A DNA stretch of 64,000 bases from Sphingomonadaceae bacterium (lineage in GTDB: Bacteria > Pseudomonadota > Alphaproteobacteria > Sphingomonadales > Sphingomonadaceae), in contig JACKLA010000002.1 in assembly GCA_024236155.1 (NCBI GenBank), positions 372,001-436,000 on the forward strand, in the 5' to 3' direction. Under the pieces are notes generated by a model, which was not told where the DNA came from, did no database searches, and was given only the letters and a program-made list of their open reading frames with translations. Shown piece by piece: positions 42,467 to 51,715 of the stretch (its first letter is position 1; each line of letters opens with the position of its first letter). A program made the translations under genes and the position numbers.

Positions 42467-44140
42467 TTAGGCCTGGCGTTGTCCCGGCAAGTCGCCGGCT
42501 TCGGTCGTATCGCCTGTTTGCGAAGTCTCGTTTTCGCCCTTCAGCAGCCCGAGCGCAGCAAGCCTGTCACGCACTGCCAGTGCCTCTTCGGGACGGCCGT
42601 AAAGATAGCCCTGACCCTTCATCGCGCCCTTGCCGCGCAGGGCCTGCAGGATCTTGCCGTCCTCGATCCCTTCGGCGGTGATCGGCAGGTCCAGGCCATC
42701 TCCCAGCGCGATGATCGCATTGATCAGCTTCTCGTTCGCGTCCTCTGCATTGAGTTCGCCGACGAAACTGCGGTCGATCTTGAGCCGGTCGAACGGCAGC
42801 GAGCGCAATTGCGCGAGGCTGGAATAGCCGGTGCCGAAATCGTCGAGGCTGATCCGCACGCCCTGGTTCTTCAGGCTGGTGATCATCGAGCGAACCTGGC
42901 CGATATTCTCGTGCAGGCAGCTTTCGGTTATCTCGATCTCCAGCCGATGCGGCGGGAAATTGTGCTCGACCAGCAGCTTGAGTAGTTTCTGCGCAAACCA
43001 CGGATCGCGCATCTGGACGGGTGAGATATTGACCGACAGGGTCAGGTCGTTCGCCCATTCCTTGGCATCTTCCAGCGCGATACCTATCAGTTGTTCGGAC
43101 ATTGCCGAAATCAGCCCCAGTTCTTCTGCGATCGGGATGAAGATGTTGGGATTGACCACGCCGTGATCGGGCGAGTGCCAGCGTGCGAGCATTTCGAAAC
43201 CGACGATCTCGCCGCTCTCGATGTCGATTTGCTGCTCGTAATAGGGGACGAACTCGCCATTCTGGATGCCCAGGCGGATACCGCTTTCCATCTCGCTGCG
43301 GAAACGCAGTTCGGTTTCCATCGTGGCCTCGAACCAGGAATAGCGGTTCTTGCCCTGCTTCTTGGCGTTGTACATCGCGATGTCCGCGCGGTGCAGCAGC
43401 TTTTCGCCGAGCGAACGGTCGCTGTCGGCGTCGCCGCCGATCCGGCAGGTCGTGGCGATACCAACGGAGATTGTCGTCTCGATCGGGACATTGTCGAAAT
43501 TATGCGGGCGCGAAATCCGGTCGATCAGTTCATCGGCGATCTGGTCCACCCGGTCGGGCGTGCGCGCGTCATAGGGCACCACGCAGGCGAACTCGTCACC
43601 GCCGAGCCGGGATAGCAGGCCGTGCGGAGGCAAGGCATCGCGCATGCGTTGCGCGGTCGCCTTGAGCAATTGGTCGCCGACCTTGTGGCCGTAGAGATCG
43701 TTGACCTGCTTGAAATTGTCGAGATCGATCATCAGGAACGCCACCGCGCCGTGCCCGTCGCGGTGTTCGGCAATCAATGCATCGGTGGCCGGTGCGATGC
43801 TGCGACGGTTGAGGCAACCGGTCAGCGGGTCGGTTTCGGCGAGTTGCTTGGCAAGCTCTTCTGCCTCGCGCCGGTCCTCGATCTCCGCCATCAGCTCGCG
43901 ATAGCGGCGCAGGCCGAAGAGGATCAGCGCGATGTTCAGGAGCAGGGCGTTGACCAGCAGGTAGTCGGGGCCGTTTTCATTGTAGAGCCAGCTGCGCATG
44001 ATCTTCGGCAGCACGGAACCGCCCGTGCCGACGAACATCAGGATCGCCGCAATCGCGATTCCGAAGGCCACGATATCGCGCTCGGCGCGACGCCGCACAG
44101 TGCCCTTGTGGTCGCTGGAACTGGTCTTGGAACCGAACAT
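42467..44140 (-). CDS. GGDEF-EAL bifunctional cyclic-di-GMP protein
   Basis: About 557 aa. Two membrane helices at about residues 20-80 (GIAIAAILMFVG, LLVNALLLNIALILFG) and a short linker are followed by GGDEF (LSRLGGDEFACVV, intact) and an EAL domain (FEMLARW, ITESCLHEN, DDFGTGYSSL, KIDRSFV). EML in place of EAL occurs in active enzymes too, so both activities are possible. An ATG at 44,179 gives a 13-residue longer protein; neither start has a clear ribosome site. Confidence 0.9.
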   Translation of the reverse strand: MFGSKTSSSDHKGTVRRRAERDIVAFGIAIAAILMFVGTGGSVLPKIMRSWLYNENGPDYLLVNALLLNIALILFGLRRYRELMAEIEDRREAEELAKQLAETDPLTGCLNRRSIAPATDALIAEHRDGHGAVAFLMIDLDNFKQVNDLYGHKVGDQLLKATAQRMRDALPPHGLLSRLGGDEFACVVPYDARTPDRVDQIADELIDRISRPHNFDNVPIETTISVGIATTCRIGGDADSDRSLGEKLLHRADIAMYNAKKQGKNRYSWFEATMETELRFRSEMESGIRLGIQNGEFVPYYEQQIDIESGEIVGFEMLARWHSPDHGVVNPNIFIPIAEELGLISAMSEQLIGIALEDAKEWANDLTLSVNISPVQMRDPWFAQKLLKLLVEHNFPPHRLEIEITESCLHENIGQVRSMITSLKNQGVRISLDDFGTGYSSLAQLRSLPFDRLKIDRSFVGELNAEDANEKLINAIIALGDGLDLPITAEGIEDGKILQALRGKGAMKGQGYLYGRPEEALAVRDRLAALGLLKGENETSQTGDTTEAGDLPGQRQA

Positions 44141-44323
44141 GGTCACGGTGGTCGAGTGGTCGACCCAATCCCCCTGCATTGATCTGTGTTACATTTATGC
44201 CCGAACGTGTTGAAGAACTGGTTAACTTGGGTTTGAGGAAAAGCCGGGGGTCGCAAGGGTGGCCATGGACCGGTGCGCTCGCTATCCGTGGAACCGGTGA
44301 CAAGCGTGGAGGAACCGCACCCG

Positions 44324-44734
44324 ATGGCTCGTTTCTGGCTGATGAAATCGGAACCCGACGTCTATGGCTGGGACGACCTCGTCGAAGAAGGGGAGGGCAC
44401 GTGGGACGGCGTCCGCAACCATCGCGCAAAGAACAACCTTGCCGCGATGGAAGTCGGTGACCAGGCGTTTTTCTATCACTCAAACATCGGGCTCGAGATT
44501 GTCGGCATCTGCGAGGTCAGCGTTGCCGGGATCACAGACCCGACCGACCCCACGGGCAAATGGGCGGCGGTAAAGGTGAAGCCGGTGCGCAAGCTGGCCA
44601 ATCCGGTGACGCTGAAACAGGTGAAAGCGGATCCTGCACTGGCCGAGATGGAACTGGTCAAGCTGATGCGCCTGTCGGTCAGCGAAGTTCGCGAAAGCGA
44701 GTGGCAGCACATCCTGAAGATGGCTGGCGAGTAA
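44324..44734 (+). CDS. EVE domain protein
   Basis: A 136-aa EVE domain: MARFWLMKSEPDVYGWDDLV, WDGVRNHRAKNNL and FYHSNIG. EVE (PUA-like) domains bind modified bases in nucleic acids. ATG at 44,324 with GGAGG upstream. A stand-alone protein common in proteobacteria; function not known. Confidence 0.93.
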   Translation: MARFWLMKSEPDVYGWDDLVEEGEGTWDGVRNHRAKNNLAAMEVGDQAFFYHSNIGLEIVGICEVSVAGITDPTDPTGKWAAVKVKPVRKLANPVTLKQVKADPALAEMELVKLMRLSVSEVRESEWQHILKMAGE

Positions 44735-44841
44735 GCGCTTACCTGTTCCCGTGGTGCTGAACGAACAGGCTTAATGTCCCAGCTTTAGACGGTGATACAT
44801 CTGCGCGTGCGCGATGGTTAGCAGCAGGTTAACCGGCGCCC

Positions 44842-45033
44842 ATGCGTAGATCACTCGTCCTCACCGATGAAACCGCCGGGCACCCGTTCCTGGCCAGCCT
44901 GCCGCCGCACATCCGCAAGGGTGCCGAGCCGAAACCGGCGCGCCCGTGGCTCAGGCTGACGCGTGAGGACTGGATGGGTTTTGTAACCACCTATATCGGC
45001 TGCTTCGTCGCAGTTTCGATCTTTATCGCCTGA
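44842..45033 (+). CDS. Hypothetical small membrane protein
   Basis: A 63-aa protein with a polar N-terminus (MRRSLVLTDETAGHPFLASL, PPHIRKG) and one C-terminal membrane helix (GFVTTYIGCFVAVSIFIA). The composition is normal for the region and the frame is closed neatly before the convergent MFS gene. No family recognised. Confidence 0.65.
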   Translation: MRRSLVLTDETAGHPFLASLPPHIRKGAEPKPARPWLRLTREDWMGFVTTYIGCFVAVSIFIA

Positions 45034-45048
45034 TTGCTATCCGCTTTG

Positions 45049-46371
45049 TCAGGCGTGGGCGGGTTTCGCCGCAGCATCCTGTTCCGCCTGATACAGCTTC
45101 TTGCCCAGCCATGCGGAAAACAGGCACATGGCGGCGCTGAGCAGCAATTGCTCGCTCACCGAAACACCCAGTGCGCTTAGCCCCATCGCCATCAGCGAAC
45201 CGCCGACCATCGCGCCCGAATTGACGATATTGTTGGCCGCGATGGTGCGCGCGGCCTGGTCGGGCGAGACACGGGTTGTGAGGAAGGCATAAAGCGGCAC
45301 GACGAACATGCCCCCTGCAATCGCTATGCCCAGCAGGCACAGCAGTAATAGCATCGCCATCGGCCAGGCAATGAATTCGCTGACGCTGAGCAACTGCGTC
45401 GGCTGGTCGGCCGCCCAGATTTTCGCGACGATGTAGAACGCCACCACGAACAGCCCCATCACGATTACGGATGCGGGAGAATAGCGCGCGGAAACCTTGC
45501 CTTTCAGCATGGCGTTGATCGATACCGATCCGATTGCGACACCAACCGAGAAAACCACGAGGAACAGGCTGGCGACTTCCTTGCTCGCCATGATGATGTT
45601 CTTGGCCAGCGGTGGGAACTGGATGAACAGCACCGCACCGATGGTCCAGAAAAAGCTGATCGCCATGATCGCGTAGAACACCTCGCGATTGTGCATCGTC
45701 TCGACGATCAACTGCTTCGACGCGCGCAGGATATGCCAGTCCAGCGGCTCAACCTTCGCCTGCGGCGGTGCGTCGGGAACCTGTCGGCTGATCAGGTAGC
45801 CGATCACGGATGTGACGACGATCCCGCCTGCCGCCCATTCGACGGGGATCCATCCGGCAAGGATCGTCCCGGCAAGAATGGCGATATAGGTTCCGGCCTC
45901 GACCAGCCCGGTCCCCGCCAGCACTTCCTCTTTTTTCAGGTGTTGCGGCAGGATCGCGTATTTGATCGGGCCGAGAAAGGTCGATTGCACCCCTGTGAGG
46001 AACAGCGCCAGCAGCAGCAGCGGGATCGCGATTTCGTCAACATAGATACCGCGCCAGGCGAGGTAGAGCCCGCTGGCGCCGATGAGCATCAGGATAATCT
46101 CGCATGCCTTGACCTTGCGGATGATCGCCGCCTTGTCGCGCATGTCGGCGAGTTGCCCAGCAAGGGCGGACAGGAGGAAGAAAGGCAGGATGAACAGGAA
46201 AGAGGCGATGCCGCTGAACAGCCCTTCCGCCTCTTCCGACTGATAAACGCTGTAGACGACGAACAGCACCATCGCGTTCTTGTAAAGATTGTCGTTGAAA
46301 GCGTTGAAAAGCTGGGTGACGAACAGCGGCAGGAACCGCCTGCGGCGCAGCAAATGCGTCGTTGTTGTCAT
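45049..46371 (-). CDS. MFS transporter, LplT-like lysophospholipid family
   Basis: A 440-aa protein with 12 helices. The N-terminus RFLPLFVTQLFNAFNDNLYK and AILPQHLKKEEVLAGTGLVE segment match LplT, which flips lysophospholipids; in other bacteria it is fused or adjacent to an acyltransferase, which is not seen here. ATG at 46,371 with a GGGG stretch upstream. Divergent from pgsA, another phospholipid gene. Confidence 0.85.
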   Translation of the reverse strand: MTTTTHLLRRRRFLPLFVTQLFNAFNDNLYKNAMVLFVVYSVYQSEEAEGLFSGIASFLFILPFFLLSALAGQLADMRDKAAIIRKVKACEIILMLIGASGLYLAWRGIYVDEIAIPLLLLALFLTGVQSTFLGPIKYAILPQHLKKEEVLAGTGLVEAGTYIAILAGTILAGWIPVEWAAGGIVVTSVIGYLISRQVPDAPPQAKVEPLDWHILRASKQLIVETMHNREVFYAIMAISFFWTIGAVLFIQFPPLAKNIIMASKEVASLFLVVFSVGVAIGSVSINAMLKGKVSARYSPASVIVMGLFVVAFYIVAKIWAADQPTQLLSVSEFIAWPMAMLLLLCLLGIAIAGGMFVVPLYAFLTTRVSPDQAARTIAANNIVNSGAMVGGSLMAMGLSALGVSVSEQLLLSAAMCLFSAWLGKKLYQAEQDAAAKPAHA

Positions 46372-46483
46372 GTAACCCCGCCTGCAACCAGCATCCCTGC
46401 GGCGTGGTCTAGCGCAATATGGGTTTGGGACAAGGGAGAGTCGGTGCTTTTTCCTTCGGCGCGGTTGGGCTAGTGGACTTGCG

Positions 46484-47092
46484 ATGCTGACCTTGCCCAA
46501 CATCCTCACCCTGTCGCGCATCGTCGCCGTGCCGTTGCTCGCGGCGCTGCTGTGGTGGCCCGACTGGAAGATGGGCTATGCCTTCGCTTTCGCGCTCTAC
46601 AGCCTGATGGCGATCACCGATTATTTCGACGGCTATCTCGCCCGGTCAAGCGGTGCGGTATCGAAGCTGGGCATCTTCCTCGATCCGATTGCCGACAAGA
46701 TCATGGTCGCGGCGGTCATCCTCGTGCTGACGGCGCAGGGGTATTTGCGCGGCCCCTATGTGGGGGACCTGCACGTTATTGCCGGGCTGGTCATCCTGAT
46801 CCGCGAGATCGCCGTGTCGGGGCTGCGCGAATTTCTCGCCGGGTTGCAGGTTTCGGTGCCGGTGACCAAGCTCGCCAAGTGGAAAACCACGCTGCAACTG
46901 CTTGCGCTCGGTTCGCTGATCCTTGGCGGTGCGGTGCATGGTCCGCCTCCGGCATCACTTGCGGAGGCCAATCGCGAGATCATGGACCAGTGGATCCATC
47001 TCGTCGGTCTGGTCAGCCTGTGGGGGGCAGCAGTGCTGACGCTGGTAACCGGCTGGGATTACCTGCGGGTCGGCCTCAAGCACATGGACTGA
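46484..47092 (+). CDS. pgsA: CDP-diacylglycerol-glycerol-3-phosphate 3-phosphatidyltransferase
   Basis: A 202-aa membrane enzyme; first step of phosphatidylglycerol synthesis. The motif DYFDGYLARSSGAVSKLG, then LDPIADK, is complete. It uses the CDP-diacylglycerol made by CdsA. Confidence 0.95.
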   Translation: MLTLPNILTLSRIVAVPLLAALLWWPDWKMGYAFAFALYSLMAITDYFDGYLARSSGAVSKLGIFLDPIADKIMVAAVILVLTAQGYLRGPYVGDLHVIAGLVILIREIAVSGLREFLAGLQVSVPVTKLAKWKTTLQLLALGSLILGGAVHGPPPASLAEANREIMDQWIHLVGLVSLWGAAVLTLVTGWDYLRVGLKHMD

Positions 47093-47107
47093 GCGCCGCC
47101 GCGATGT

Positions 47108-47440
47108 TCAACCGCTGATCGGCAGGCCGAACCGGTCGCGTGGATCGTTGCGATCGAACTCGTCGGCCGGAGGGAAGCCGTATCGTGCAACCAGGCGGTG
47201 GTGGACCGGCGTTCCGAACTTGATCCCGGCATTTTTCCCGATCCGCCACACGACACGTCCGGGCACCTCGGTTTTCGGCGCAAGGCGCAGCGTGATCGCG
47301 CTACCCTGTTCGAGTTCCGAATCTTCCGATTCGATCATGCACCCGCCGGATGACAGGTTGTACAGCCGAACATAGTCGGTCCGTTTGTCGACGGTGACCT
47401 GGATTTCCTGATCGGTTTCAAAACGATTGTACGAACGCAT
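47108..47440 (-). CDS. PilZ domain protein
   Basis: A 110-aa stand-alone PilZ-like domain. The N-terminus RSYNRFE approximates the Arg motif and NLSSGGCMIE is the D/NxSxxG motif; both bind cyclic-di-GMP in this family. It could respond to the GGDEF-EAL protein. AT-rich sequence at 47,460-47,520 is probably its promoter. Confidence 0.85.
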   Translation of the reverse strand: MRSYNRFETDQEIQVTVDKRTDYVRLYNLSSGGCMIESEDSELEQGSAITLRLAPKTEVPGRVVWRIGKNAGIKFGTPVHHRLVARYGFPPADEFDRNDPRDRFGLPISG

Positions 47441-47541
47441 GGATAGCGACCCCCTTGGATATCGGACGCGTTCATACTTAGTGTAAAATTTACCAAGAAA
47501 TCGTGAATTTTTTGAAATTTGTAAAATTCGCAGAACTTTGG

Positions 47542-48438
47542 TCAGCCCGCGCGCAGTTCCTCGGCAAGCAAGCTGAACTCATCCGAGCGTGGCGAATTCT
47601 TGCGCCAGATCAGCGCGATTTCGCGTGTTGCACTGGCCGATTTCAGCGGTCGGGCCACGACACTGGTGCCCGACAGTATGCCAGCCTCAAGCGCCATTTC
47701 CGGCAGCATCGTCAGGCCCAGGCCATTATCGACCATTTGCACCAGCGTGTGCAGGCTGGTGCCGATCATCGTGGCGCTGGCCCGCAATTCGGGGCGGTTG
47801 CAGGCAGCCAGCGAATGTTCGCGCAGGCAATGACCGTCCTCGAGCAGCAGCAAGCGGCCTTCATCGATCATGTTTGGCGGTACGATGGCTGGCGGGTCGC
47901 GCGGGTCGTTCTGCGGGAAGGCAACGAACAGCCGATCATCGGCGATGTGCTCCATCTCGACCTCGCCAGTGGCGAAGGGGAGGGCGAGCAGGACGCAATC
48001 GACCCGCCCGTGATGCAGCGATTCCACTGCATCATGGCTCGTCTCTTCGCGCAGCAGCAGCTTGAGGTTGGGTCGTTCCTTGCGCAGCCGGGGCAGGATG
48101 CGCGGCAGCATGAAGGGGGCAATGGTCGGGATCACGCTCATGCGCAATTCGCCCGACAGTGGTTTGCCGCTCGCCTGCACCAGATCGCTCAGTTCTTCCG
48201 CCTCGCGCAGCAGGCGGTGTGCCTTGGCCACCACCTGTTCGCCAAGCGGGGTGAAGCGGACGACCCGGCGGCTGCGCTCCACCAGTGTCACGCCCAGCAG
48301 CGTTTCCAGTTCGCGAATCCCCGCCGACAAGGTTGACTGTGAGACAAAGCTCGCCTCTGCGGCCCGCCCGAAATGGCCATGCTCGTGCAAGGCAACGAGG
48401 TATTGCAGCTGCTTGATGGTGGGGAGGTAGGTGCTCAT
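47542..48438 (-). CDS. oxyR: Hydrogen peroxide-sensing LysR regulator OxyR
   Basis: A 298-aa LysR protein. N-terminal helix-turn-helix (HFGRAAEASFVSQSTLSAGI) and a C-terminal sensor with Cys204 and Cys213 (GHCLREHSLAACNR). The spacing of 9 equals that of Cys199 and Cys208 in E. coli OxyR. The start overlaps the rnd stop (ATGA), so oxyR is expressed as the second gene behind rnd. Confidence 0.92.
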   Translation of the reverse strand: MSTYLPTIKQLQYLVALHEHGHFGRAAEASFVSQSTLSAGIRELETLLGVTLVERSRRVVRFTPLGEQVVAKAHRLLREAEELSDLVQASGKPLSGELRMSVIPTIAPFMLPRILPRLRKERPNLKLLLREETSHDAVESLHHGRVDCVLLALPFATGEVEMEHIADDRLFVAFPQNDPRDPPAIVPPNMIDEGRLLLLEDGHCLREHSLAACNRPELRASATMIGTSLHTLVQMVDNGLGLTMLPEMALEAGILSGTSVVARPLKSASATREIALIWRKNSPRSDEFSLLAEELRAG

Positions 48439-49673
48439 TCGGCAGCCTGCGCCTGCTCCTGGGCATCGGCCTGAGAGGCTGCCTGCGCCTGGGCGAGATC
48501 GCCGGCCATATCGTCGATATGGGTCATGTGCAGCTTGCCGTTCTTCACCGCGAAGGCGAGCTTGCCTTCTACCAGTTCCAGCGCGTCCTTGCCGAACACA
48601 TCGTAGCGCCAGCCCTGCAGCAGCGGGAGGTCGCGGATACCTGCTGCCAGCGCCTCCATCTCGTCAGAGCGGGTCAGCAGGCGGCTGGCAACGTCGATTT
48701 CACGCGCGCGGATCTTGAGCAACAGCTTGAGCAGGTCGGCGACCAGCGCCCCTTCCTTGCCCAAGGGCGCGCCGCGCTTGGCCTTTTCAGGCATTTCGGA
48801 TTTGTTGAGCGGTTCGGCCTTTTCGAGCACCTTCATCAACCGCTTGCCGATGTCGTTATCTTTCCACGCGCCCGACAGGCCGCGCACCTTGGTCAGGTCA
48901 GCCTGCTTTTTCGGTGGATGGCTGGCAATGTCGGCCAGCGTTTCATCGCGCATGATGCGGCCGCGCGGGATATCCTTGTGCTGCGCTTCCTGTTCGCGCC
49001 ATGCGGCGAGTGCTTTGAGACGGCCCAGCACCTGCGGGTTGCGCCCCGCCTGGCGGATGCGCTTCCACGCCTTGTCCGGATCGGTGCGATAGTTTTCCGG
49101 ATCGGCGAGCTTTTCCATCTCCGCATCGAGCCATGCGCCGCGCCCGGTCTTGACCAGCTTCTTGAGTATCTTGGGAAAGATCTCCGCCAGATGGGTCACG
49201 TCGCCGATGGCATATTCGATCTGCCGGTCGGTCAGCGGGCGGCGGCTCCAGTCTGTGAAGCGCGCGCCCTTGTCGACCGTGAAGCCGAGCCAGCTTTCGA
49301 CGAGGTTGGCATAGCCGATCTGTTCGGACTGGCTGATTGCCATCATCGCGATCTGCGTATCGAAAATCGGATGCGGCGTGCGTTCGGTAAAGTTGTAGAT
49401 GATCTCGACATCCTGCCCGCCCGCATGGAAGACCTTGAGCACGTCTTCATTGTCGGTCAGCAGGTCCCACAACGGATCGAGGTCGATGCCGTCGGCGAGC
49501 GGATCGATCGCGGCGGCTTCTTCCTCGTTGCCGATCTGGATCAGGCAGAGTTCGGGCCAGTAGGTGTTCTCGCGCATGAACTCCGTGTCCACGCAGACAA
49601 AATCGGATTTTTCGAGGCGTTTGCAGAGAGCTGCGAGATCGTCGGTCTTGGTAATCAGGTCGTGTATTTTCAT
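48435..49673 (-). CDS. rnd: Ribonuclease D
   Basis: A 412-aa 3'-5' exonuclease for tRNA trimming. DEDDy residues are visible (VDTEFMRE, HAGGQDVE, FDTQIA, YAIGDVTHL), with HRDC domains at about 210-380. An ATG at 49,685 (MKSTMK) is an alternative start; neither has a clear ribosome site. Divergent from aspS. Confidence 0.92.
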   Translation of the reverse strand: MKIHDLITKTDDLAALCKRLEKSDFVCVDTEFMRENTYWPELCLIQIGNEEEAAAIDPLADGIDLDPLWDLLTDNEDVLKVFHAGGQDVEIIYNFTERTPHPIFDTQIAMMAISQSEQIGYANLVESWLGFTVDKGARFTDWSRRPLTDRQIEYAIGDVTHLAEIFPKILKKLVKTGRGAWLDAEMEKLADPENYRTDPDKAWKRIRQAGRNPQVLGRLKALAAWREQEAQHKDIPRGRIMRDETLADIASHPPKKQADLTKVRGLSGAWKDNDIGKRLMKVLEKAEPLNKSEMPEKAKRGAPLGKEGALVADLLKLLLKIRAREIDVASRLLTRSDEMEALAAGIRDLPLLQGWRYDVFGKDALELVEGKLAFAVKNGKLHMTHIDDMAGDLAQAQAASQADAQEQAQAAE

Positions 49674-49793
49674 CGTACTTTTCATATCTGTTGGGCGGAG
49701 TGCCGCCCGCGGCGAAGGCCATGATGGAATACGGTGCCTTGACAAAGGCCCGCGCATCCCCTGTTAGCGCGCGCGTTACGCGCGTCGCGCCGG

Positions 49794-49822
49794 TTGACTT
49801 GTGTCGTCGGGCGCGCCCTTAG
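49794..49822 (+). promoter_or_regulatory. Possible aspS promoter
   Basis: TTGACT at 49,794-49,799 is followed 17 bases later by a weak CCCTTAG-type -10 region, 32 bases before the aspS start. The -10 is poor, so this is tentative. Confidence 0.3.
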
Positions 49823-49853
49823 CGCCATAGCTCCGAAAATGGAAAGATTTTAG

Positions 49854-51638
49854 ATGCACGCCTATCGTACCCACAACTGCGCACAGCTGACCAAGGACAA
49901 TGTCGGCGATACCGTTCGCCTGTCGGGCTGGGTGCATAACAAGCGCGACCATGGCGGCGTATTGTTCGTCGACCTGCGCGATCATTACGGCATCACCCAG
50001 ATCGTGGCGGACAGCGACAGCGAGGCGCTGCCGCTGCTCGACAAGCTCAAGCTGGAATCGGTCGTCACCATCGACGGTACGGTCAAGGCGCGTGATGAGG
50101 TTGCGGTGAATCCGAACCTGCCGACCGGCGCGATCGAAGTCTTCGCCCGTGAAGCGACGGTGCAGAGCCGCGCCGAAGAACTGCCGCTGATCGTCAATTC
50201 GGCAGAGGACTATCCGGAGGAAATCCGCCTCAAATACCGCTTCGTCGACCTTCGGCGCGAGCGTGTTCACAACAACATCATGCTGCGCAACAAGGTCATC
50301 ACCAGCCTGCGCCGCCGGATGATCGACCAGGGCTTCAGCGAATTCCAGACCCCGATCCTCGGTGCTTCCAGCCCCGAGGGCGCGCGCGACTATATCGTGC
50401 CGAGCCGCCTCCACCCGGGCAAGTTCTACGCGCTGCCGCAGGCGCCGCAGATGTTCAAGCAGCTGCTGATGGTTGCCGGTTTCGACCGCTATTTCCAGAT
50501 CGCGCCGTGCTTTCGCGACGAGGACCTGCGCGCTGACCGCAGCCCCGAATTCTACCAGCTCGACTTCGAGATGAGCTTCGTCACGCAGGAAGACGTGTTC
50601 CAGGCGATCGAGCCGGTGCTGGCGGGCGTGTTCGAGGAATTCTCGGGCGGAAAGACGGTGACCCCGGCGGGCACCTTCCCGCGCATCCCCTATGCCGAAA
50701 CCATGCTCAAATACGGCACCGACAAGCCCGACCTGCGCAACCCGCTGGTGATCTCGGACGTCACATCGCACTTCGAGAAATCGGGCTTCGGTCTGTTCGA
50801 GAAGATCGTCGGCACGGGCGGCCGCGTGCGGGTGATCCCGGCCCCGAACACGCATGAGAAGAGCCGCAAGTTCTTCGACGATATGAACGACTGGGCGCGC
50901 AAGGAAGGTTTTGCAGGCCTCGGCTACGTCACCCGCAAGGGCGGCGAATTCGGTGGCCCGATTGCCAAGAACCACGGCACCGAAGGCATGGAAAAGCTCT
51001 ATGCCGAGCTGGGGCTGGGCGAGAATGACGGCCTGTTCTTTGCCGCTGGTAAGGAAAAGGACGCTGCCAAACTGGCCGGTGCAGCACGCACCCGCTGCGC
51101 CGAAGAACTCGGCCTGATCGAGGAAGGCTGCTTCAAGTTCTGCTGGATCGTCGACTTCCCGATGTTCGAATATGACGAAGAGCAAAAGAAGGTCGACTTC
51201 AGCCACAACCCCTTCTCGATGCCGCAGGGCGAGATGGAGGCACTGGAAAACGAAGACCCGCTGACGATCAAGGCGTGGCAGTACGACATCGTCTGCAATG
51301 GCTATGAACTCAGCTCGGGCGCGATCCGGAACCACCGCCCGGACATCATGTACAAGGCGTTCGAGATTGCCGGTTACAGCAAGGAATCGGTCGACGAGAA
51401 TTTCTCCGGCATGATCGAAGCGTTCAAGCTGGGCGCGCCGCCGCATGGTGGCTCGGCACCGGGTATCGACCGCATCGTGATGTTGCTGGCAGACGAGCCG
51501 AACATTCGCGAAGTAATCGCCTTCCCGCTTAACCAGAAGGCGCAGGACCTGATGATGGGTGCTCCGTCTGAAGTCATGCTCAAGCAGCTGCGCGACGTGC
51601 ATATCCGCACTGTGGAGCCGCCCAAGAACGAGGGTTGA
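49854..51638 (+). CDS. aspS: Aspartyl-tRNA synthetase
   Basis: A 594-aa class II synthetase of the bacterial type. Anticodon-binding OB fold (RLSGWVHNKRDHGGVLFVDL), motif 2 (FRDEDLRADR), the bacterial insert and motif 3 (GGSAPGIDRIVMLL) are complete. Whether it also charges tRNA-Asn cannot be told here. Confidence 0.97.
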   Translation: MHAYRTHNCAQLTKDNVGDTVRLSGWVHNKRDHGGVLFVDLRDHYGITQIVADSDSEALPLLDKLKLESVVTIDGTVKARDEVAVNPNLPTGAIEVFAREATVQSRAEELPLIVNSAEDYPEEIRLKYRFVDLRRERVHNNIMLRNKVITSLRRRMIDQGFSEFQTPILGASSPEGARDYIVPSRLHPGKFYALPQAPQMFKQLLMVAGFDRYFQIAPCFRDEDLRADRSPEFYQLDFEMSFVTQEDVFQAIEPVLAGVFEEFSGGKTVTPAGTFPRIPYAETMLKYGTDKPDLRNPLVISDVTSHFEKSGFGLFEKIVGTGGRVRVIPAPNTHEKSRKFFDDMNDWARKEGFAGLGYVTRKGGEFGGPIAKNHGTEGMEKLYAELGLGENDGLFFAAGKEKDAAKLAGAARTRCAEELGLIEEGCFKFCWIVDFPMFEYDEEQKKVDFSHNPFSMPQGEMEALENEDPLTIKAWQYDIVCNGYELSSGAIRNHRPDIMYKAFEIAGYSKESVDENFSGMIEAFKLGAPPHGGSAPGIDRIVMLLADEPNIREVIAFPLNQKAQDLMMGAPSEVMLKQLRDVHIRTVEPPKNEG

Positions 51639-51715
51639 TCGCAAGCCCGTTTCATCGCAGCCTTGTAGCCGGTCGCACAATTATCGCTGATTTTCTGGAC
51701 AATGGGAGTGATGGG

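Noticed and set aside
49776..51680. 634-codon open frame opposite aspS
   Set aside because: Antisense shadow of a well-conserved synthetase.
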